A stretch of 64,000 bases of DNA from Oscillospiraceae bacterium. Lineage in GTDB: Bacteria > Bacillota > Clostridia > Oscillospirales > Ruminococcaceae. Made by a program: the position numbers and the translations under genes. This document shows positions 16,639-27,000 of this stretch, piece by piece. Below the pieces are notes generated by a model. It did not search any database. It was not told the origin of the DNA and saw nothing but the letters and a program-made list of their open reading frames with translations. Each line of letters begins with the position of its first letter. Position 1 is the first letter of the stretch. The DNA lies in assembly GCA_017481565.1 (NCBI GenBank), contig JAFUOZ010000007.1:1-64000 (forward strand), read 5' to 3'.

Positions 16639-18321
16639 TTACTGCTGAGTGCTCTTTTCAAGAGTACTATTCAGTTCATTGATAATATCAGAGATCTGAC
16701 TGATAGAATTATTGATAGTCTCGGAGCTGTCTGCAGTGATCTTAACATTTTCATCAAGAACGCTGAATGCCTTGATAGTTGCTTCAAGGATCTTTGTCAG
16801 CTGATCAACAGTTGCCTTATCCATTACAGGATTATTATTGCAGAATACAACTACATTCTTAAGCAGGTCGTTTACGACTGTTGCTCTTTCCTTGGTCTTT
16901 GAGTTGGACTCGTTGATAGTGGACATATTTGCTGTAATATCCTTGATATCGCCTGCAAGCTTATCGGAAAGTGCGATACATTCATTTGTGATCTTGGAAA
17001 TCCTTTCGTCACGGTCTTCAAGCACATGATTATTGGAAAGAAGAACTGACTTGGCATGAACGATACAGTTTTCCGGTGTATTCTGTCCTCTGAATATCGC
17101 TGTTGCCATCTGCTGACATGATGCATATCCGCAGGCACGGCAATCGTATGAGCGCTCCTCCTGAGTGAATTTGCCCATAGATTCAAATATAGGATCAAGA
17201 TCCTTTGCTGTGGGAATTACCGAAGGCTTTGCAGGCTTATAGCCTCTTATGAAGTTGGACATATCAAGCTCATCGTCAAACTTCTTGAAAAGATCATCAT
17301 TTCCCGAACGGAAAAGACCTTTTGATTTTGGCTTGTTTTTCAGCTCATTATTTATCTGACGGATATATGACATTGCTTCAAAGCCTGTCTGCTTCCTGCC
17401 TGTTGCGGGTCCTACATTACAGCCGTATTCGCAGGAAAGAACGTCAAATATCTGAGGACGCTTTGCAATATTCATATTGGCATACTGTTCAAGCTCACGG
17501 TAAACCTTCTGTACACCCTCGGAATTTACTATATTTACTGTAGGATCCTTCTGGAGAATACATTCTTTAAGTCCGCCCGGTGTGGAATAGATCGAGCCGT
17601 ACTGACCCTGACCGTATTCAAACTCATATTCAAATTCAAATGAATCGGTGGAGGGAATCCTGATATCGTTCTTCTCGAAGTATTCCATAAGCTTCTTGAA
17701 GGTCACATTATACTGGATAAGACCTGTTTCCTCGCACTCCATCTTCTTGGCGATACAAGGGGAAAAAAGTGCCATGGGATTTGGTCTCTTAAGATAATTC
17801 TTGATATATATCGCCATACAAGCTGCAGGACTGTGGATAGGAGACAGGCTCTGGAGAAGCTTGGGCTGATACATTTCTATGTAGTTTACAATAGCGGCAC
17901 AGGGCTGGCTTATAACATTATTCAGCTTATTGAATTCCATAGCCTTAAGATGTACCCAGCTGCAGATATCCGCACCGAAGGAAACGTCATATACAAGGCA
18001 GCCCTTTTTCTTGAACCAGTTGAGTATTTCCTTCCACTGTGTAGGATAAGCTACCTTTATAGAAGGTGTTGCAAGAACGATCATCTTTTCCTGAGAAACT
18101 CTTGACATGAATTCCTCGGTATCGTCAATATAATCACGGGCACCGTATTTACAGTTCTTTACACATTCACCGCAGGCGATACATTTTTCTGTATTTACAT
18201 TGGTGATGAATTTCCCGTTATCAAGCATTTTTGTAATGTTGGCTTCGGGAGCGGGACATCCTCTGACGCAGGCATTACAGCCGGTACATTTATCCGGCTT
18301 TACTATGATAAGATTGTTCAT
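16639..18321 (-). CDS. Sensory-type [FeFe]-hydrogenase-like protein with C-terminal coiled coil
   Basis: Probable H2 or redox sensor. Residues ~8-65 are a 2x[4Fe-4S] ferredoxin domain (CTGCNACVRGCPAPE; CIACGECVKNCKYG). The hydrogenase large-subunit-like domain has the H-cluster cysteines: ISQPCAAIV (loop 1, near 141), FSPCIAKKMECEE (loop 2, near 188) and LSCEYGCNVGP (loop 3, near 298). The catalytic proton-relay cysteine before the loop 1 ligand is proline, as expected for a slow sensory enzyme. A further 4Fe-4S motif, CRACGYASC with NC, lies near 385-415. The last ~115 residues are a coiled coil like that of chemoreceptor signalling domains. The gene follows a DivIVA-like gene by 56 bases, probably in one operon. 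Confidence 0.85.
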   Translation of the reverse strand: MNNLIIVKPDKCTGCNACVRGCPAPEANITKMLDNGKFITNVNTEKCIACGECVKNCKYGARDYIDDTEEFMSRVSQEKMIVLATPSIKVAYPTQWKEILNWFKKKGCLVYDVSFGADICSWVHLKAMEFNKLNNVISQPCAAIVNYIEMYQPKLLQSLSPIHSPAACMAIYIKNYLKRPNPMALFSPCIAKKMECEETGLIQYNVTFKKLMEYFEKNDIRIPSTDSFEFEYEFEYGQGQYGSIYSTPGGLKECILQKDPTVNIVNSEGVQKVYRELEQYANMNIAKRPQIFDVLSCEYGCNVGPATGRKQTGFEAMSYIRQINNELKNKPKSKGLFRSGNDDLFKKFDDELDMSNFIRGYKPAKPSVIPTAKDLDPIFESMGKFTQEERSYDCRACGYASCQQMATAIFRGQNTPENCIVHAKSVLLSNNHVLEDRDERISKITNECIALSDKLAGDIKDITANMSTINESNSKTKERATVVNDLLKNVVVFCNNNPVMDKATVDQLTKILEATIKAFSVLDENVKITADSSETINNSISQISDIINELNSTLEKSTQQ

Positions 18322-18377
18322 TATATTTTCTTTCTCCTTATTTTTGATTATCTGTATATGCTGCAGTCAGCGGCACA

Positions 18378-19430
18378 TCAGGATTCAAGAGCATTTGCCA
18401 TTCTTGTAAGTGCTTCAAGGTCGATTCCGCCGTTTGATGCAGGCTTTTCCTCAGCAGGTGCGGAAGCTTCCTCTGCAGGTGCGCTGCTGTCATCGGACAG
18501 TGAATCAGCCATAGCCATAAGCTTATCAAGGTCGTCGCTGCGCTTTTCCTCCTCTTCGGGAGCAGCCTTGCTTTCGGGAGCACTTTCGATATATGTATCA
18601 TCGGTCTTCTGATATACGGGAGCTTCGGGCATTGCTGCTTCGATCTTTTCGGGCATTCTGAATACAGGGATACCTCCGCTGCTGATACGGTCTGTTGTAT
18701 CGCTCAGGAGCTTTTCCGATTCACTTACCTTTGCAAGAGCAGCTTCAAAAACGGCCTTTGCCTTTGCAAGATCATCGGAAATGACCTTTACGTCCTCAAA
18801 GAGAACTGCCTTAAGATTATCGGAGGTCACCTTCATCTGAGCTTCATTTTCAGCAAGCTTTGCATTTACAGCTGCTGCTTCTCTTTCAGCGTCATATACG
18901 ATTCGTGCTGCTTCGTTATTTGCGTCGATTATCATATTATCGGCAAGCTTCTTTGCGTTTGCTTCAAGATCCGCTGCCTGCTTCTTGGCATCCTCAACCA
19001 GCATATCGGCTGATTTCTGGGCTTCGATAAATACCTTGCTGAGTGATGCGGCACCGTTTCCGTCGCTGAGACCCATGATCTGCTTGTTGGCCTCTTCAAG
19101 CTCCTCGGTAAGCTTCTTTACCTGTTCCTTAAGAGCTTCGTTTTCAGCGGTAACAGCCTTACATTCCTCTCTGTATTCCTTTACATTGTTGGTAAGGGTC
19201 TCGTTCTGTACCTGAACCATTGTCAGCTTTGCACGTTCAGCGGAAAGAACGGTATCCTCTGCCTTTGCCGCATCGGCACCCTTGCCTGTTTCCTCATTGA
19301 ACTGCTTAAGCTCACGGAGCTCGTTCTTAAGCTCAAAAACCTGTGAATAAAGATAATTCAGTCTGTTTTTAACATCATTTTTGTCATATCCTCCGAAGGT
19401 CACAGTTTTGATATAATTTGTCTCAGCCAT
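18378..19430 (-). CDS. DivIVA-like coiled-coil protein
   Basis: A cytoplasmic, mostly coiled-coil protein. The N-terminus NYIKTVTFGGYDKNDVKNRL is the DivIVA-type membrane-binding/cell-pole motif (GYD..DV). A continuous coiled coil covers ~25-245. The C-terminal ~80 residues are low-complexity with two related short motifs, LDKLMAMADSLSDDS and LEALTRMANALES. The start at 19430 has GGAGGG seven bases upstream; the upstream TTG is rejected. It lies directly before the sensory-hydrogenase gene, suggesting a scaffold or positioning partner. DivIVA proteins classically organise division or pole growth; this divergent version could do something else. Confidence 0.75.
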   Translation of the reverse strand: MAETNYIKTVTFGGYDKNDVKNRLNYLYSQVFELKNELRELKQFNEETGKGADAAKAEDTVLSAERAKLTMVQVQNETLTNNVKEYREECKAVTAENEALKEQVKKLTEELEEANKQIMGLSDGNGAASLSKVFIEAQKSADMLVEDAKKQAADLEANAKKLADNMIIDANNEAARIVYDAEREAAAVNAKLAENEAQMKVTSDNLKAVLFEDVKVISDDLAKAKAVFEAALAKVSESEKLLSDTTDRISSGGIPVFRMPEKIEAAMPEAPVYQKTDDTYIESAPESKAAPEEEEKRSDDLDKLMAMADSLSDDSSAPAEEASAPAEEKPASNGGIDLEALTRMANALES

Positions 19431-19592
19431 TGCCAATCCCTCCAAAATTAATATATCACAGAAACTTTACTTCTCCGGGTCATATGACTGAAAATACGGG
19501 ATATATAAAGCCTTACATTATATATCGTCATAAATGCCCCGAAATAAATAGTAATATATGCTAAAAAACACATTGAAAAACACGATACTTAT

Positions 19593-19699
19593 GGAACCGC
19601 TGATTAAATCGTTTCACGACCCACTCAGTCAATTTTGCCGCTGCGGCAAAGGATTTTCGTGGGTCTGAAACGATGCCTACGGCTTTAATCAGCGCTTCC
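19593..19699. repeat. Palindromic dispersed repeat, copy B
   Basis: A 107-bp imperfect palindrome. The outer arms are GGAACCGCTGATTAAA and TTTAATCAGCGCTTCC. Inside are GACCCAC/GTGGGTC and TTTGCCGCTGCGGCAAA, so the whole element can fold into one long hairpin. The arms match copy A at 12282-12372. Confidence 0.8.
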
Positions 19700-19791
19700 T
19701 TATATATACTATTATTTTACTACAGAATTAATATTTTGTCAATAGAACTATAGCTATTTTTTGCGAAAAAATATAGAAAAATTTTAATAAA

Positions 19792-19834
19792 TTTACAGGC
19801 AGTACCCCACGATCCCTGTGCAGTACTGCCTGTA
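19792..19834 (-). terminator. Terminator after the DUF218 gene
   Basis: TTACAGGCAGTAC (19792-19804) and GTACTGCCTGTAA (19822-19834) form a 13-bp stem. On the minus strand an AT-rich tail with ATTTATT follows. Confidence 0.7.
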
Positions 19835-19854
19835 AGCATAAATATTTGTTATTT

Positions 19855-20562
19855 TTATAAAAATTCCTTATCATTGGTAAGATCTCCGCTGCCGCTTATT
19901 GGAATAACCTCTCCAAGATAGGTAGGCTCAGGCTTTATGATCGACATGAAAAAATCCTTGTCCCGTGCAAGTATCTCACGGAGATCGTAAATGTCCTGTT
20001 TGATATAATACTGCAGATCGGAATTTACTCCGTAGGCTTCCATGCCAAGCTGTTCGGCAACATATATCGAACGGTAAAGATGATAATTCTGGGTGACGAT
20101 TATCACCTTTTCAGCCTGAAATATCTCCTTTGCCCGATACATACTTTCATATGTGGAAAAGCCTGCATGATCCATGAATACGTCCTCGGAGGGAACGCCT
20201 TTATTCAGGGCAAACTGTTTCATGGCGTTTACCTCGTCATAGTCCTTTCTGCCGTGATCTCCCGACATAAGAAGCTTTGGTGCCGCTCCCGACTGCCATA
20301 CCTCTACGCCTCTTGTAAGACGGTCGCTGAGCATGGGTGACGGGGTGATATCATTTACTCTGCAGCCAAGCACGATTATACAGTCGATATCCTTAAGCTG
20401 TGCAGCCTGTTCGACGGTAAGTATCTTGTCATCGGAATAATGCTTTACGTATTCACTTATTCCTACGGCTGCCGCTATGCCAAGTATTGCCAGCGCAACA
20501 AGTATAAGCATAAGTTTAAACAACCTTCTCAGTATTTTATTGTTTCTGATCCTTTCCGGCAT
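19855..20562 (-). CDS. YdcF/SanA family (DUF218) membrane protein
   Basis: An envelope protein with one N-terminal membrane helix (LFKLMLILVALAILGIAAAV) and a DUF218 domain: CIIVLGCRVNDITPSPMLSDRL, LLMSGDHGRKDYDEVNAM and KVIIVTQNYHLYRSIYVAEQLG. In E. coli, SanA and ElyC of this group affect envelope integrity and peptidoglycan; the enzymatic role is unclear. The start at 20562 (MPERIRNN) has GAAAGGA upstream. It overlaps the TetR gene by 26 bases, so the two are translationally linked, and it is the last gene of the fructokinase-TetR-DUF218 run. Confidence 0.85.
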   Translation of the reverse strand: MPERIRNNKILRRLFKLMLILVALAILGIAAAVGISEYVKHYSDDKILTVEQAAQLKDIDCIIVLGCRVNDITPSPMLSDRLTRGVEVWQSGAAPKLLMSGDHGRKDYDEVNAMKQFALNKGVPSEDVFMDHAGFSTYESMYRAKEIFQAEKVIIVTQNYHLYRSIYVAEQLGMEAYGVNSDLQYYIKQDIYDLREILARDKDFFMSIIKPEPTYLGEVIPISGSGDLTNDKEFL

Positions 20563-21223
20563 ATTGTATCGTCCTTTCAAAACCGCCCGGGACCTCAACA
20601 GCGGCGTGTATTCTGTTTCCTGTAATGCAGTTGATGATTATTTCTACATTATGCTTTGCGCATTCCTCGTCTGCCTGATGAGTAAGCAGATGGATTATTG
20701 AAGAAACACTCTGGTGTGCAAGCCAGTGCAGAACATAATCATTTATCTGTCCGCCGTGGAGACGAAGACACATTTTTTCCGCAAAGCTTCTGTAGCATCG
20801 TTCCATAAGCTCCACAAAGCGTTCAATACAATCTGAATATTCAGATCCTTCCGAGCCGTTTATGAGAATAAGAAATTCCTTTTTATTTTCATAAAGCAGA
20901 CGTATAAGCTCATCTCCGAATTTTGATGATATGGGACGGAAATTAATTGAAGGCAGAGAACGTACATCGGCGGAAATGACTTCATATTCGCTTTTGGCAA
21001 AATATTTGCTTATAAGATCTATCAGCTCATAATAGGGCGGCGATACGATCTCCGAAAAAAGCTCTGCTTTATCCTTGAAGAAGAAATAAAGCGCTCCTGT
21101 TGTGACTCCCGCATTGGCGCATATTTTGCGCAGTGACGCTTTGGTATAGCCCTTTGCAAAGAATTCCTCCCTTGCACATTCCATAAGGCGTTCTTTGGCG
21201 GATCTTCCGTTCGTCTGTGACAT
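20537..21223 (-). CDS. TetR/AcrR family transcriptional regulator
   Basis: A DNA-binding regulator of 228 residues. The N-terminal helix-turn-helix is typical: AREEFFAKGYTKASLRKICA, then NAGVTTGALYFFFKDKAELFSEI. The C-terminal ligand domain is poorly conserved and unassigned. It lies 18 bases after the fructokinase stop and overlaps the DUF218 gene, so it probably controls its own operon. The ligand is unknown. Confidence 0.9.
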   Translation of the reverse strand: MSQTNGRSAKERLMECAREEFFAKGYTKASLRKICANAGVTTGALYFFFKDKAELFSEIVSPPYYELIDLISKYFAKSEYEVISADVRSLPSINFRPISSKFGDELIRLLYENKKEFLILINGSEGSEYSDCIERFVELMERCYRSFAEKMCLRLHGGQINDYVLHWLAHQSVSSIIHLLTHQADEECAKHNVEIIINCITGNRIHAAVEVPGGFERTIQYAGKDQKQ

Positions 21224-21241
21224 TATTCCACACCCTTTTTG

Positions 21242-22207
21242 TCATCTTAATAATTCGTGTTCTGACATGAATTTACGTATCTGCTCCGAATCGGGCATTG
21301 CAGGGATAGCTCCTACCTTTGTAGATGTATATGAGCCGCAGGCATTTGCAAAATATGCCATTTCCTTGAATTCATCGGCGGTAAGCTCGGTTATATCCTT
21401 GCTCTTTTCAAGAAGCTTGTATAAAAATCCGCCGAAGAAGCTGTCTCCCGAGCCTAAGGTATCCACTGTTTTGGCATTGTAGGTAGGATATCTTTCGATA
21501 ATTCCCTTTGCGGCGATTATACAGCCCTTGGCACCCTGGGTTATACAGATTATCTTTATGCCCATTCCGAGAAGCTTTGCTATTGCAGGGAGCATCGTTC
21601 CGCAGTCGGTTATCAGCTGCAGCTCCTCCTCCGATACCTTCAGTATGTCAACATACCTGAGAACGCTGGTCATTGTACGTATCGCCATTTCCCTTGACTG
21701 CCACAGCAGAGGACGCCAGTTAGGGTCATAGGATATTATCTTGCCCTGTGACTTTGCATATTCCACAGCGTTTACGGTAGCTGACCTGGAAGGTTCGGCA
21801 GTAAGGGAAAGTGAGCCGAAATGGAATATTTTGCATTTATCTATAAGACTTTTATCTATCTCACTGAATTTCAGATCAAGATCGGCGGTGTTTTTGCGGA
21901 AGAATACATAATCCCTTTCACCGTCACCCCGATTGCTTATGAATGCAAGTGTTGTGGAATGTTCTTTATCGAGGATAAGTCCCTTTGTATCAACTTTTTT
22001 ATCGTCAAGTATCTTTTTCAGATATTTTCCGAACATATCGTCTCCCACTTTTCCGATAAGACCTGTTGACGCACCAAGTCCTGCTGCCATACAGACAACA
22101 TTTGCGGGAGCACCGCCTGCATTCCTTTTATAATATACCTCGCCGTCATCGCCTGTCATTGCGGTAAGGTCAATAAGCAGCTCGCCTATTGCAAGTATAT
22201 CAGCCAT
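21242..22207 (-). CDS. Fructokinase (PfkB/ribokinase family)
   Basis: An ATP-dependent sugar kinase of the PfkB family, most like bacterial fructokinases: ILAIGELLIDL at the N-terminus, NAGGAPANVVCMAAGLG for sugar binding, and DTLGSGDSFFGGFLYKLLE with the catalytic aspartate and anion hole. The length of 321 residues is normal. The start at 22207 has AGGGGAG upstream. A TATAAT hexamer lies about 35 bases before the start. It is the first gene of the operon with TetR and DUF218. Confidence 0.88.
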   Translation of the reverse strand: MADILAIGELLIDLTAMTGDDGEVYYKRNAGGAPANVVCMAAGLGASTGLIGKVGDDMFGKYLKKILDDKKVDTKGLILDKEHSTTLAFISNRGDGERDYVFFRKNTADLDLKFSEIDKSLIDKCKIFHFGSLSLTAEPSRSATVNAVEYAKSQGKIISYDPNWRPLLWQSREMAIRTMTSVLRYVDILKVSEEELQLITDCGTMLPAIAKLLGMGIKIICITQGAKGCIIAAKGIIERYPTYNAKTVDTLGSGDSFFGGFLYKLLEKSKDITELTADEFKEMAYFANACGSYTSTKVGAIPAMPDSEQIRKFMSEHELLR

Positions 22208-22325
22208 ATACAACTCCCCTTTCATCAACACTTCAATTATATCACACCATTTCGGGATTTAGCACATATTTTTGTTATCTCTGTATGAAAAATGTGTTAA
22301 GACAGTAACAGTCAGTTTAAAAGGC

Positions 22326-23924
22326 TCAGTCATTATTTATAATCTCTATGGTGTCTGCAAGTACGTTATCCCATTCAAGACGGTTTTCGTATGAATACAC
22401 ATCTTCGCAGTTTTTACTTATCATACGACGTTTTTCAAGACTTTCAACATTCAGACGGGAATATATATCAGGCGCTGTACCATACAGCGAATTTGATGTT
22501 CCGTCGGGATTTTCGGTATAAAACGGAACATATTTTATGCAAAGTCCGCTTTTTTTAAGGGGTACTACATATCCTCCGCTGTAAACTCCCAGCCCTTCGC
22601 CTGCGGTGTTGTCACCTATGATAGTTCCCGCACCACCCGCTTTTACCATTGCTGAAAGGGTGTCTGCGGCAGAACAGGTCATATGTGATGTAAGTACATA
22701 TACATTTCTTTGTGTTTCCGAGTTGCCGAAATAATTTGTTGTTTCGGCATATATGATTTCATTATCTTTTTCTTCAAGCAATTTGAAGAACCCGGAATAG
22801 TTATCAACGATCTGATCGGTATAGTCGCTTTTATACAGTACCGACTGTGATTCAATTATAGATGATCTGTAAAACAACGGAGGATAAACCACATTCATGA
22901 CATAATCGGGAACTCCGCCTGTGTTATAGCGCAGGTCGAGAATTACATTTCCGATATCCTCGGGGATATTGTTTATTTCATCTGCAAACGCAGTATTTTC
23001 GGTGCTTACATCCATAGAATTCAATTCAATATAGCAAAGATCGTTTTCCGTATCGCAGTAAATGCTGTAATTATCGGGTTCTTCCGTGTCATCGCTTTCT
23101 TCTGCATTATCTTCATTTATAAGATGATAATAGCGCATTGCCAGCTCCGCGCGGAAGCTTATGTAAGCATCTGATGTAAGCTCCTTTCCGCTGCTGTCCG
23201 AAAGTGTGAGAACAACCTTTTTTTCACCTTCGTTTTTGTCAAATACGATCGAATCTCTGTATGCTTTTTTCAGAACATGATCATAATTTATCTTCCATAC
23301 AGACATATTGTCCTTGATATAGCTGTCAACAGGGATACCGTCTACGCTTACAAGGGTGAAGAACTCATCGGTTTCCGACTCCGTTGATACATAGCTGCCG
23401 TCACAGTAATTAAAGCGTGTCAGGCTGCTGTCATATCCGTTCACCGTGTTTTTCAGCTCATCATACCAGTAATCCGTATATTTATATACCGATGTATCTG
23501 AAGAGGCGATATATCCGTTAAGAAAGTCGGGATAACCTGATATATCGGGAAGCATCAGGTCCGTATGAGCGCTCTGAAACTCGGAAAGTACAGCATCGAT
23601 CACATAAAAATACTCTATGTTTGACTTTGCCTGTGCAGCACGTTCTATATATTCGTCTGCTCTTTCGGAATAATCGATCCCTGTCAGTTCATTTCCGTTC
23701 ATTGCTTCGTGAAAGCTTGTCAGAAGCATATCCATAATATATTCCATTTCAGCTGTACGCTGTTTCTCTGTAAGCTCGGGAAGCTCGGCTGCTTTTACAA
23801 ATTTCTCATTGAATTCATTCTTTATGAGAATATCAAGTCTTAAATAAATAAAAAGTGATATAATAGAATAAATCAAGAATGACAAGGCAATGAGCCCGAG
23901 GATTTTTATTTTTTTGCTTATCAT
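22326..23924 (-). CDS. S41 family peptidase, membrane-anchored
   Basis: A 532-residue extracellular-facing protein with one N-terminal anchor (ILGLIALSFLIYSIISLFIYL). The S41 (C-terminal/tail-specific protease) core is in the second half: DIGNVILDLRYNTGG, then YVLTSHMTCSAADTLSAM with the probable nucleophile serine, and GTIIGDNTAGEGLG. No clear PDZ domain is visible. Its targets are unknown. It seems to be transcribed alone, between the fructokinase operon and the giant reductase gene. Confidence 0.82.
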   Translation of the reverse strand: MISKKIKILGLIALSFLIYSIISLFIYLRLDILIKNEFNEKFVKAAELPELTEKQRTAEMEYIMDMLLTSFHEAMNGNELTGIDYSERADEYIERAAQAKSNIEYFYVIDAVLSEFQSAHTDLMLPDISGYPDFLNGYIASSDTSVYKYTDYWYDELKNTVNGYDSSLTRFNYCDGSYVSTESETDEFFTLVSVDGIPVDSYIKDNMSVWKINYDHVLKKAYRDSIVFDKNEGEKKVVLTLSDSSGKELTSDAYISFRAELAMRYYHLINEDNAEESDDTEEPDNYSIYCDTENDLCYIELNSMDVSTENTAFADEINNIPEDIGNVILDLRYNTGGVPDYVMNVVYPPLFYRSSIIESQSVLYKSDYTDQIVDNYSGFFKLLEEKDNEIIYAETTNYFGNSETQRNVYVLTSHMTCSAADTLSAMVKAGGAGTIIGDNTAGEGLGVYSGGYVVPLKKSGLCIKYVPFYTENPDGTSNSLYGTAPDIYSRLNVESLEKRRMISKNCEDVYSYENRLEWDNVLADTIEIINND

Positions 23925-23952
23925 GTTTGTCCTGCTCCTTCAATAATAAAAT

Positions 23953-23974
23953 CGGCTCTCCGTTAAGAGAGCCG
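23953..23974 (-). terminator. Terminator after the giant reductase gene
   Basis: CGGCTCTC (23953-23960) and GAGAGCCG (23967-23974) form a stem. On the minus strand ATTTTATTATT follows. Confidence 0.82.
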
Positions 23975-23989
23975 CTGACTATGCGTTAA

Positions 23990-24012
23990 GGAATTGCTGA
24001 TAAAAGCGTTTC
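23990..24012. repeat. Possible half copy of the palindromic repeat
   Basis: GGAATTGCTGATAAAAGCG and then TTTC resemble the left arm of repeats A and B (GGAACCGCTGATTAAATCG). Only one arm is present, between the terminator and the stop of the giant gene. Confidence 0.4.
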
Positions 24013-24027
24013 GGGGAGCAGCTTATA

Positions 24028-27000
24028 TCATGTCAGATATTCCTTGATAAATGTCTTAAGCTCATCGTCTCCGAATGGCTTGGGATAACCTGTTACACGT
24101 ACCTCGTCCTGAGCCTTGCGTACTATCTCGTCAATATCCTCAGGCTTTACCTTGACAGATGTCACATCTATTCCCACAGCGGAAATAAGGTCATCTGCTG
24201 CATCAAGGAAGGCTTCAGGCTTTTCTTCAAGACCGCAAGCCTTTGCCAGTGCGGAAAGCGCATTGTCCGTATATGGACGGGAAGCACTTAAAACAGGTGT
24301 AAGCACAGAAGCAATAGCAAGTCCGTGAGGAATATGGTATATCTCGCCCAGACGATGTGCAATGGCATGAATATAGCCTGTGCTTGTACGGCGGAATGCT
24401 ATTCCCGCTTCATGAGACGCTGAAAGAAGTGCGCTTCTTGCATCTGCATTATCAGGCTCCTTTACAGCTGTTTCAAGGCTTGCCATTATATCTGCGGCAG
24501 CCTGTGCTGCATTTGCCAGATCATCATAGAATGCAGGCGCATAAAGGCTTACAGATGCTTCGATGATATGGCTGAGCGCATCAATGCCTGTATAGGCTGT
24601 TGTTGCGGCAGGAACGCTTACTGTAAGCTCGCCGTCAAGGAGGATCATCTGAGGAATGAATTTTGTGCTGATAAAGGGCTTCTTATTACCCTCTTCATCG
24701 CCTATCACCGCATAGATAGTAGCCTCTGAGCCTGTACCTGCGGTTGTGGGAACGGCAATAAAGGGAACACAGCGGTTTGCTTTTGAGTCTATCTTGCATA
24801 TACTGTCAATATCCGCATCGGGATTTCCTGCACGGAGAGCGGTTATCTTTGAAACGTCAAGCACTGAGCCGCCGCCTATGGCGATAACGCCGTCACAGCC
24901 TTCGGAATTATACATATCAAGAGCTGCATCTGCTTCCGTCAATGTGGGTTCACCCTTGATATCGGTGAATACGGTATATGAGGGCAGCTTATCCAGAGCA
25001 GATTTTATCTTCGGATTTGAAAGAGCAGGCTCAAAGGTGATGACAAAGGGCTTTTTCGTTGAAAGCTTTTCCGCAAATTCGGGGAGACGTTCAATGCAGC
25101 CCCATTCATTTACAGTTTCGCTTTCGGGTATATCTGCACCACGGAGAACGCTGAGGAACAGATTCTGGATATGTGACATTGTGCCGCCTGTGCTTCTCAT
25201 GGGGTGTTTTTCATATGGCTCATATCCCAGACAGTGATCTCCCAGCTTAAGATAACGCTCATCAGGCTGACCCCATTCAAAGCCGCAAGCCTTAAGTGCA
25301 TTTACGGTAAAGTCGGTCTTTACATTGACATTTTCGCTTCGTGCGGAAATGAGGGAATAGAACTTAAGCACCATAACATCACGGTCCTTGGAGTTTGCCG
25401 CAACAGTTTCTATGGTCTCAAGTGAGGACACCTGTCTGCAGGGAACATCAAGGAGACGGAACATATCAGCCATAGGCAGATAGTTGGGGTTGATGATATG
25501 ATAGATATTATTGATATCCTCGGTCAGTGAAAGCAGGACTACTGCATCTGCTGATTCGTCGATAGCGGTAAGGTCCATAGGATATTTATCCATATTATCG
25601 TTTATGATACCTAATTTCAGTGTAGCTCTTATACGGTGAAGGAAGCCGTTATCCTCGGAATTCTTCTGGAATACACCGTCGCTGCTGCGCCATGTGAGAT
25701 TTCCCATACGGAAGATATTGGCTTTGAGTCCTTCCTTACGTGCATTGAGAACAGCTCGTTCAGCTTCATATTTACTGTGGATATATACGTTATCTGTATA
25801 GTGCTGTCCGATATAGAGGGTGAATTCGTCAAAATCGGCATCTCTGCGGTCCTCGATAACGGTGCCTGCTCCGTGAAGGCTTACCGTAGATGTATGCTGG
25901 AGCACGGCATCTGCCTTCATTGCAAATCTTATCACACGGTTCGTACCGTCAACATTTGTACGTGCAAGGTCGGAATAGTCACCTGCATGATGAACGTTTG
26001 CGGCGGTATGGATAACTGTATCTATTTTCTCCGCAAGCTCTCTGTAAAGCTCGGAGGTAAGTCCGAAATGCTTTACCTCGATATCGCCGATGATCACCTT
26101 TATGTTGTCAAGGGAAATATCGCCGAAGTAATATTTCATGCGGTTATAGAAACGCTCCTTGCTTCTTACCAGAACATATACCGTTACGTCCTCCTTAAGC
26201 AGACGGTAAAGTACGTGTGCGCCGAGGAAGCCTGTTGCACCTGTGAGAAGGATATTCTGTGCCTTGTCGGAGCGTGTGCCGCCCTTTGTTTCATTGATAA
26301 GGCTGTTTACCTCCTCTTCGTTTTCAACATCGGCAGAGCATTTCATTTCATCGATAGCCTGTGCGAGAAGTCCTAAGAAGGGCTTGTCATAGATAAGCTG
26401 AGGCTCGATATTAAGTGCGAGGGCAAATTCAACTGCGGAAAGGCTGTCTCCGCCCAGAGCGAAGAAATTGTCGTCGATACCAACCTCCTTAAGCATAAGC
26501 TGCTGAGCCGCAGCACTGCATACAAGCTTTTCGGTAGGTGTTACGGGAGCAGTTATCTTACGTTCAGACTTCATATGCTCATCTGTACGGATTATCTTCA
26601 TTGAGGCGTTGCGCTTGAAGGGCACGGGACGGATAACATACCGTGAGATCCTCTGGAATGAAGCAAGTCCGCTGTTTACGTGCTGGAGAACGTTTATCAT
26701 ATATGCATCGGGATCGGTGATGTTGTTTTCCTTAAGGAACTCTGTATCAAGGAATACCTCTGCAATAATTGCATTTCCTTCGCCGTAGCAGACTACTTCC
26801 TTTACCGCAACCTCGCCTGCAAAGCGTTCCTCAAGCTGTTCGGCGGATACATTTTCGCCGTTATCCAGAAGAATAAGGTTCTTGCATCGTCCTGTAAGGA
26901 ATAAGAATCCGTCATTATCAAAATAGCCTAAGTCGCCTGTTTTGAAGTAGCCGTCCTCGGTGAATGCTTCGGCGGTCGCTTCGGGATTTTTATAGTATCC

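Larger units (their letters stand above)
19431..19854. other. Intergenic region without a gene
   Basis: A 424-bp gap between the DivIVA-like start and the DUF218 gene end. It holds the promoter side of 18378-19430, palindromic repeat B, and the terminator at 19792-19834. I see no coding frame in it. Confidence 0.6.
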
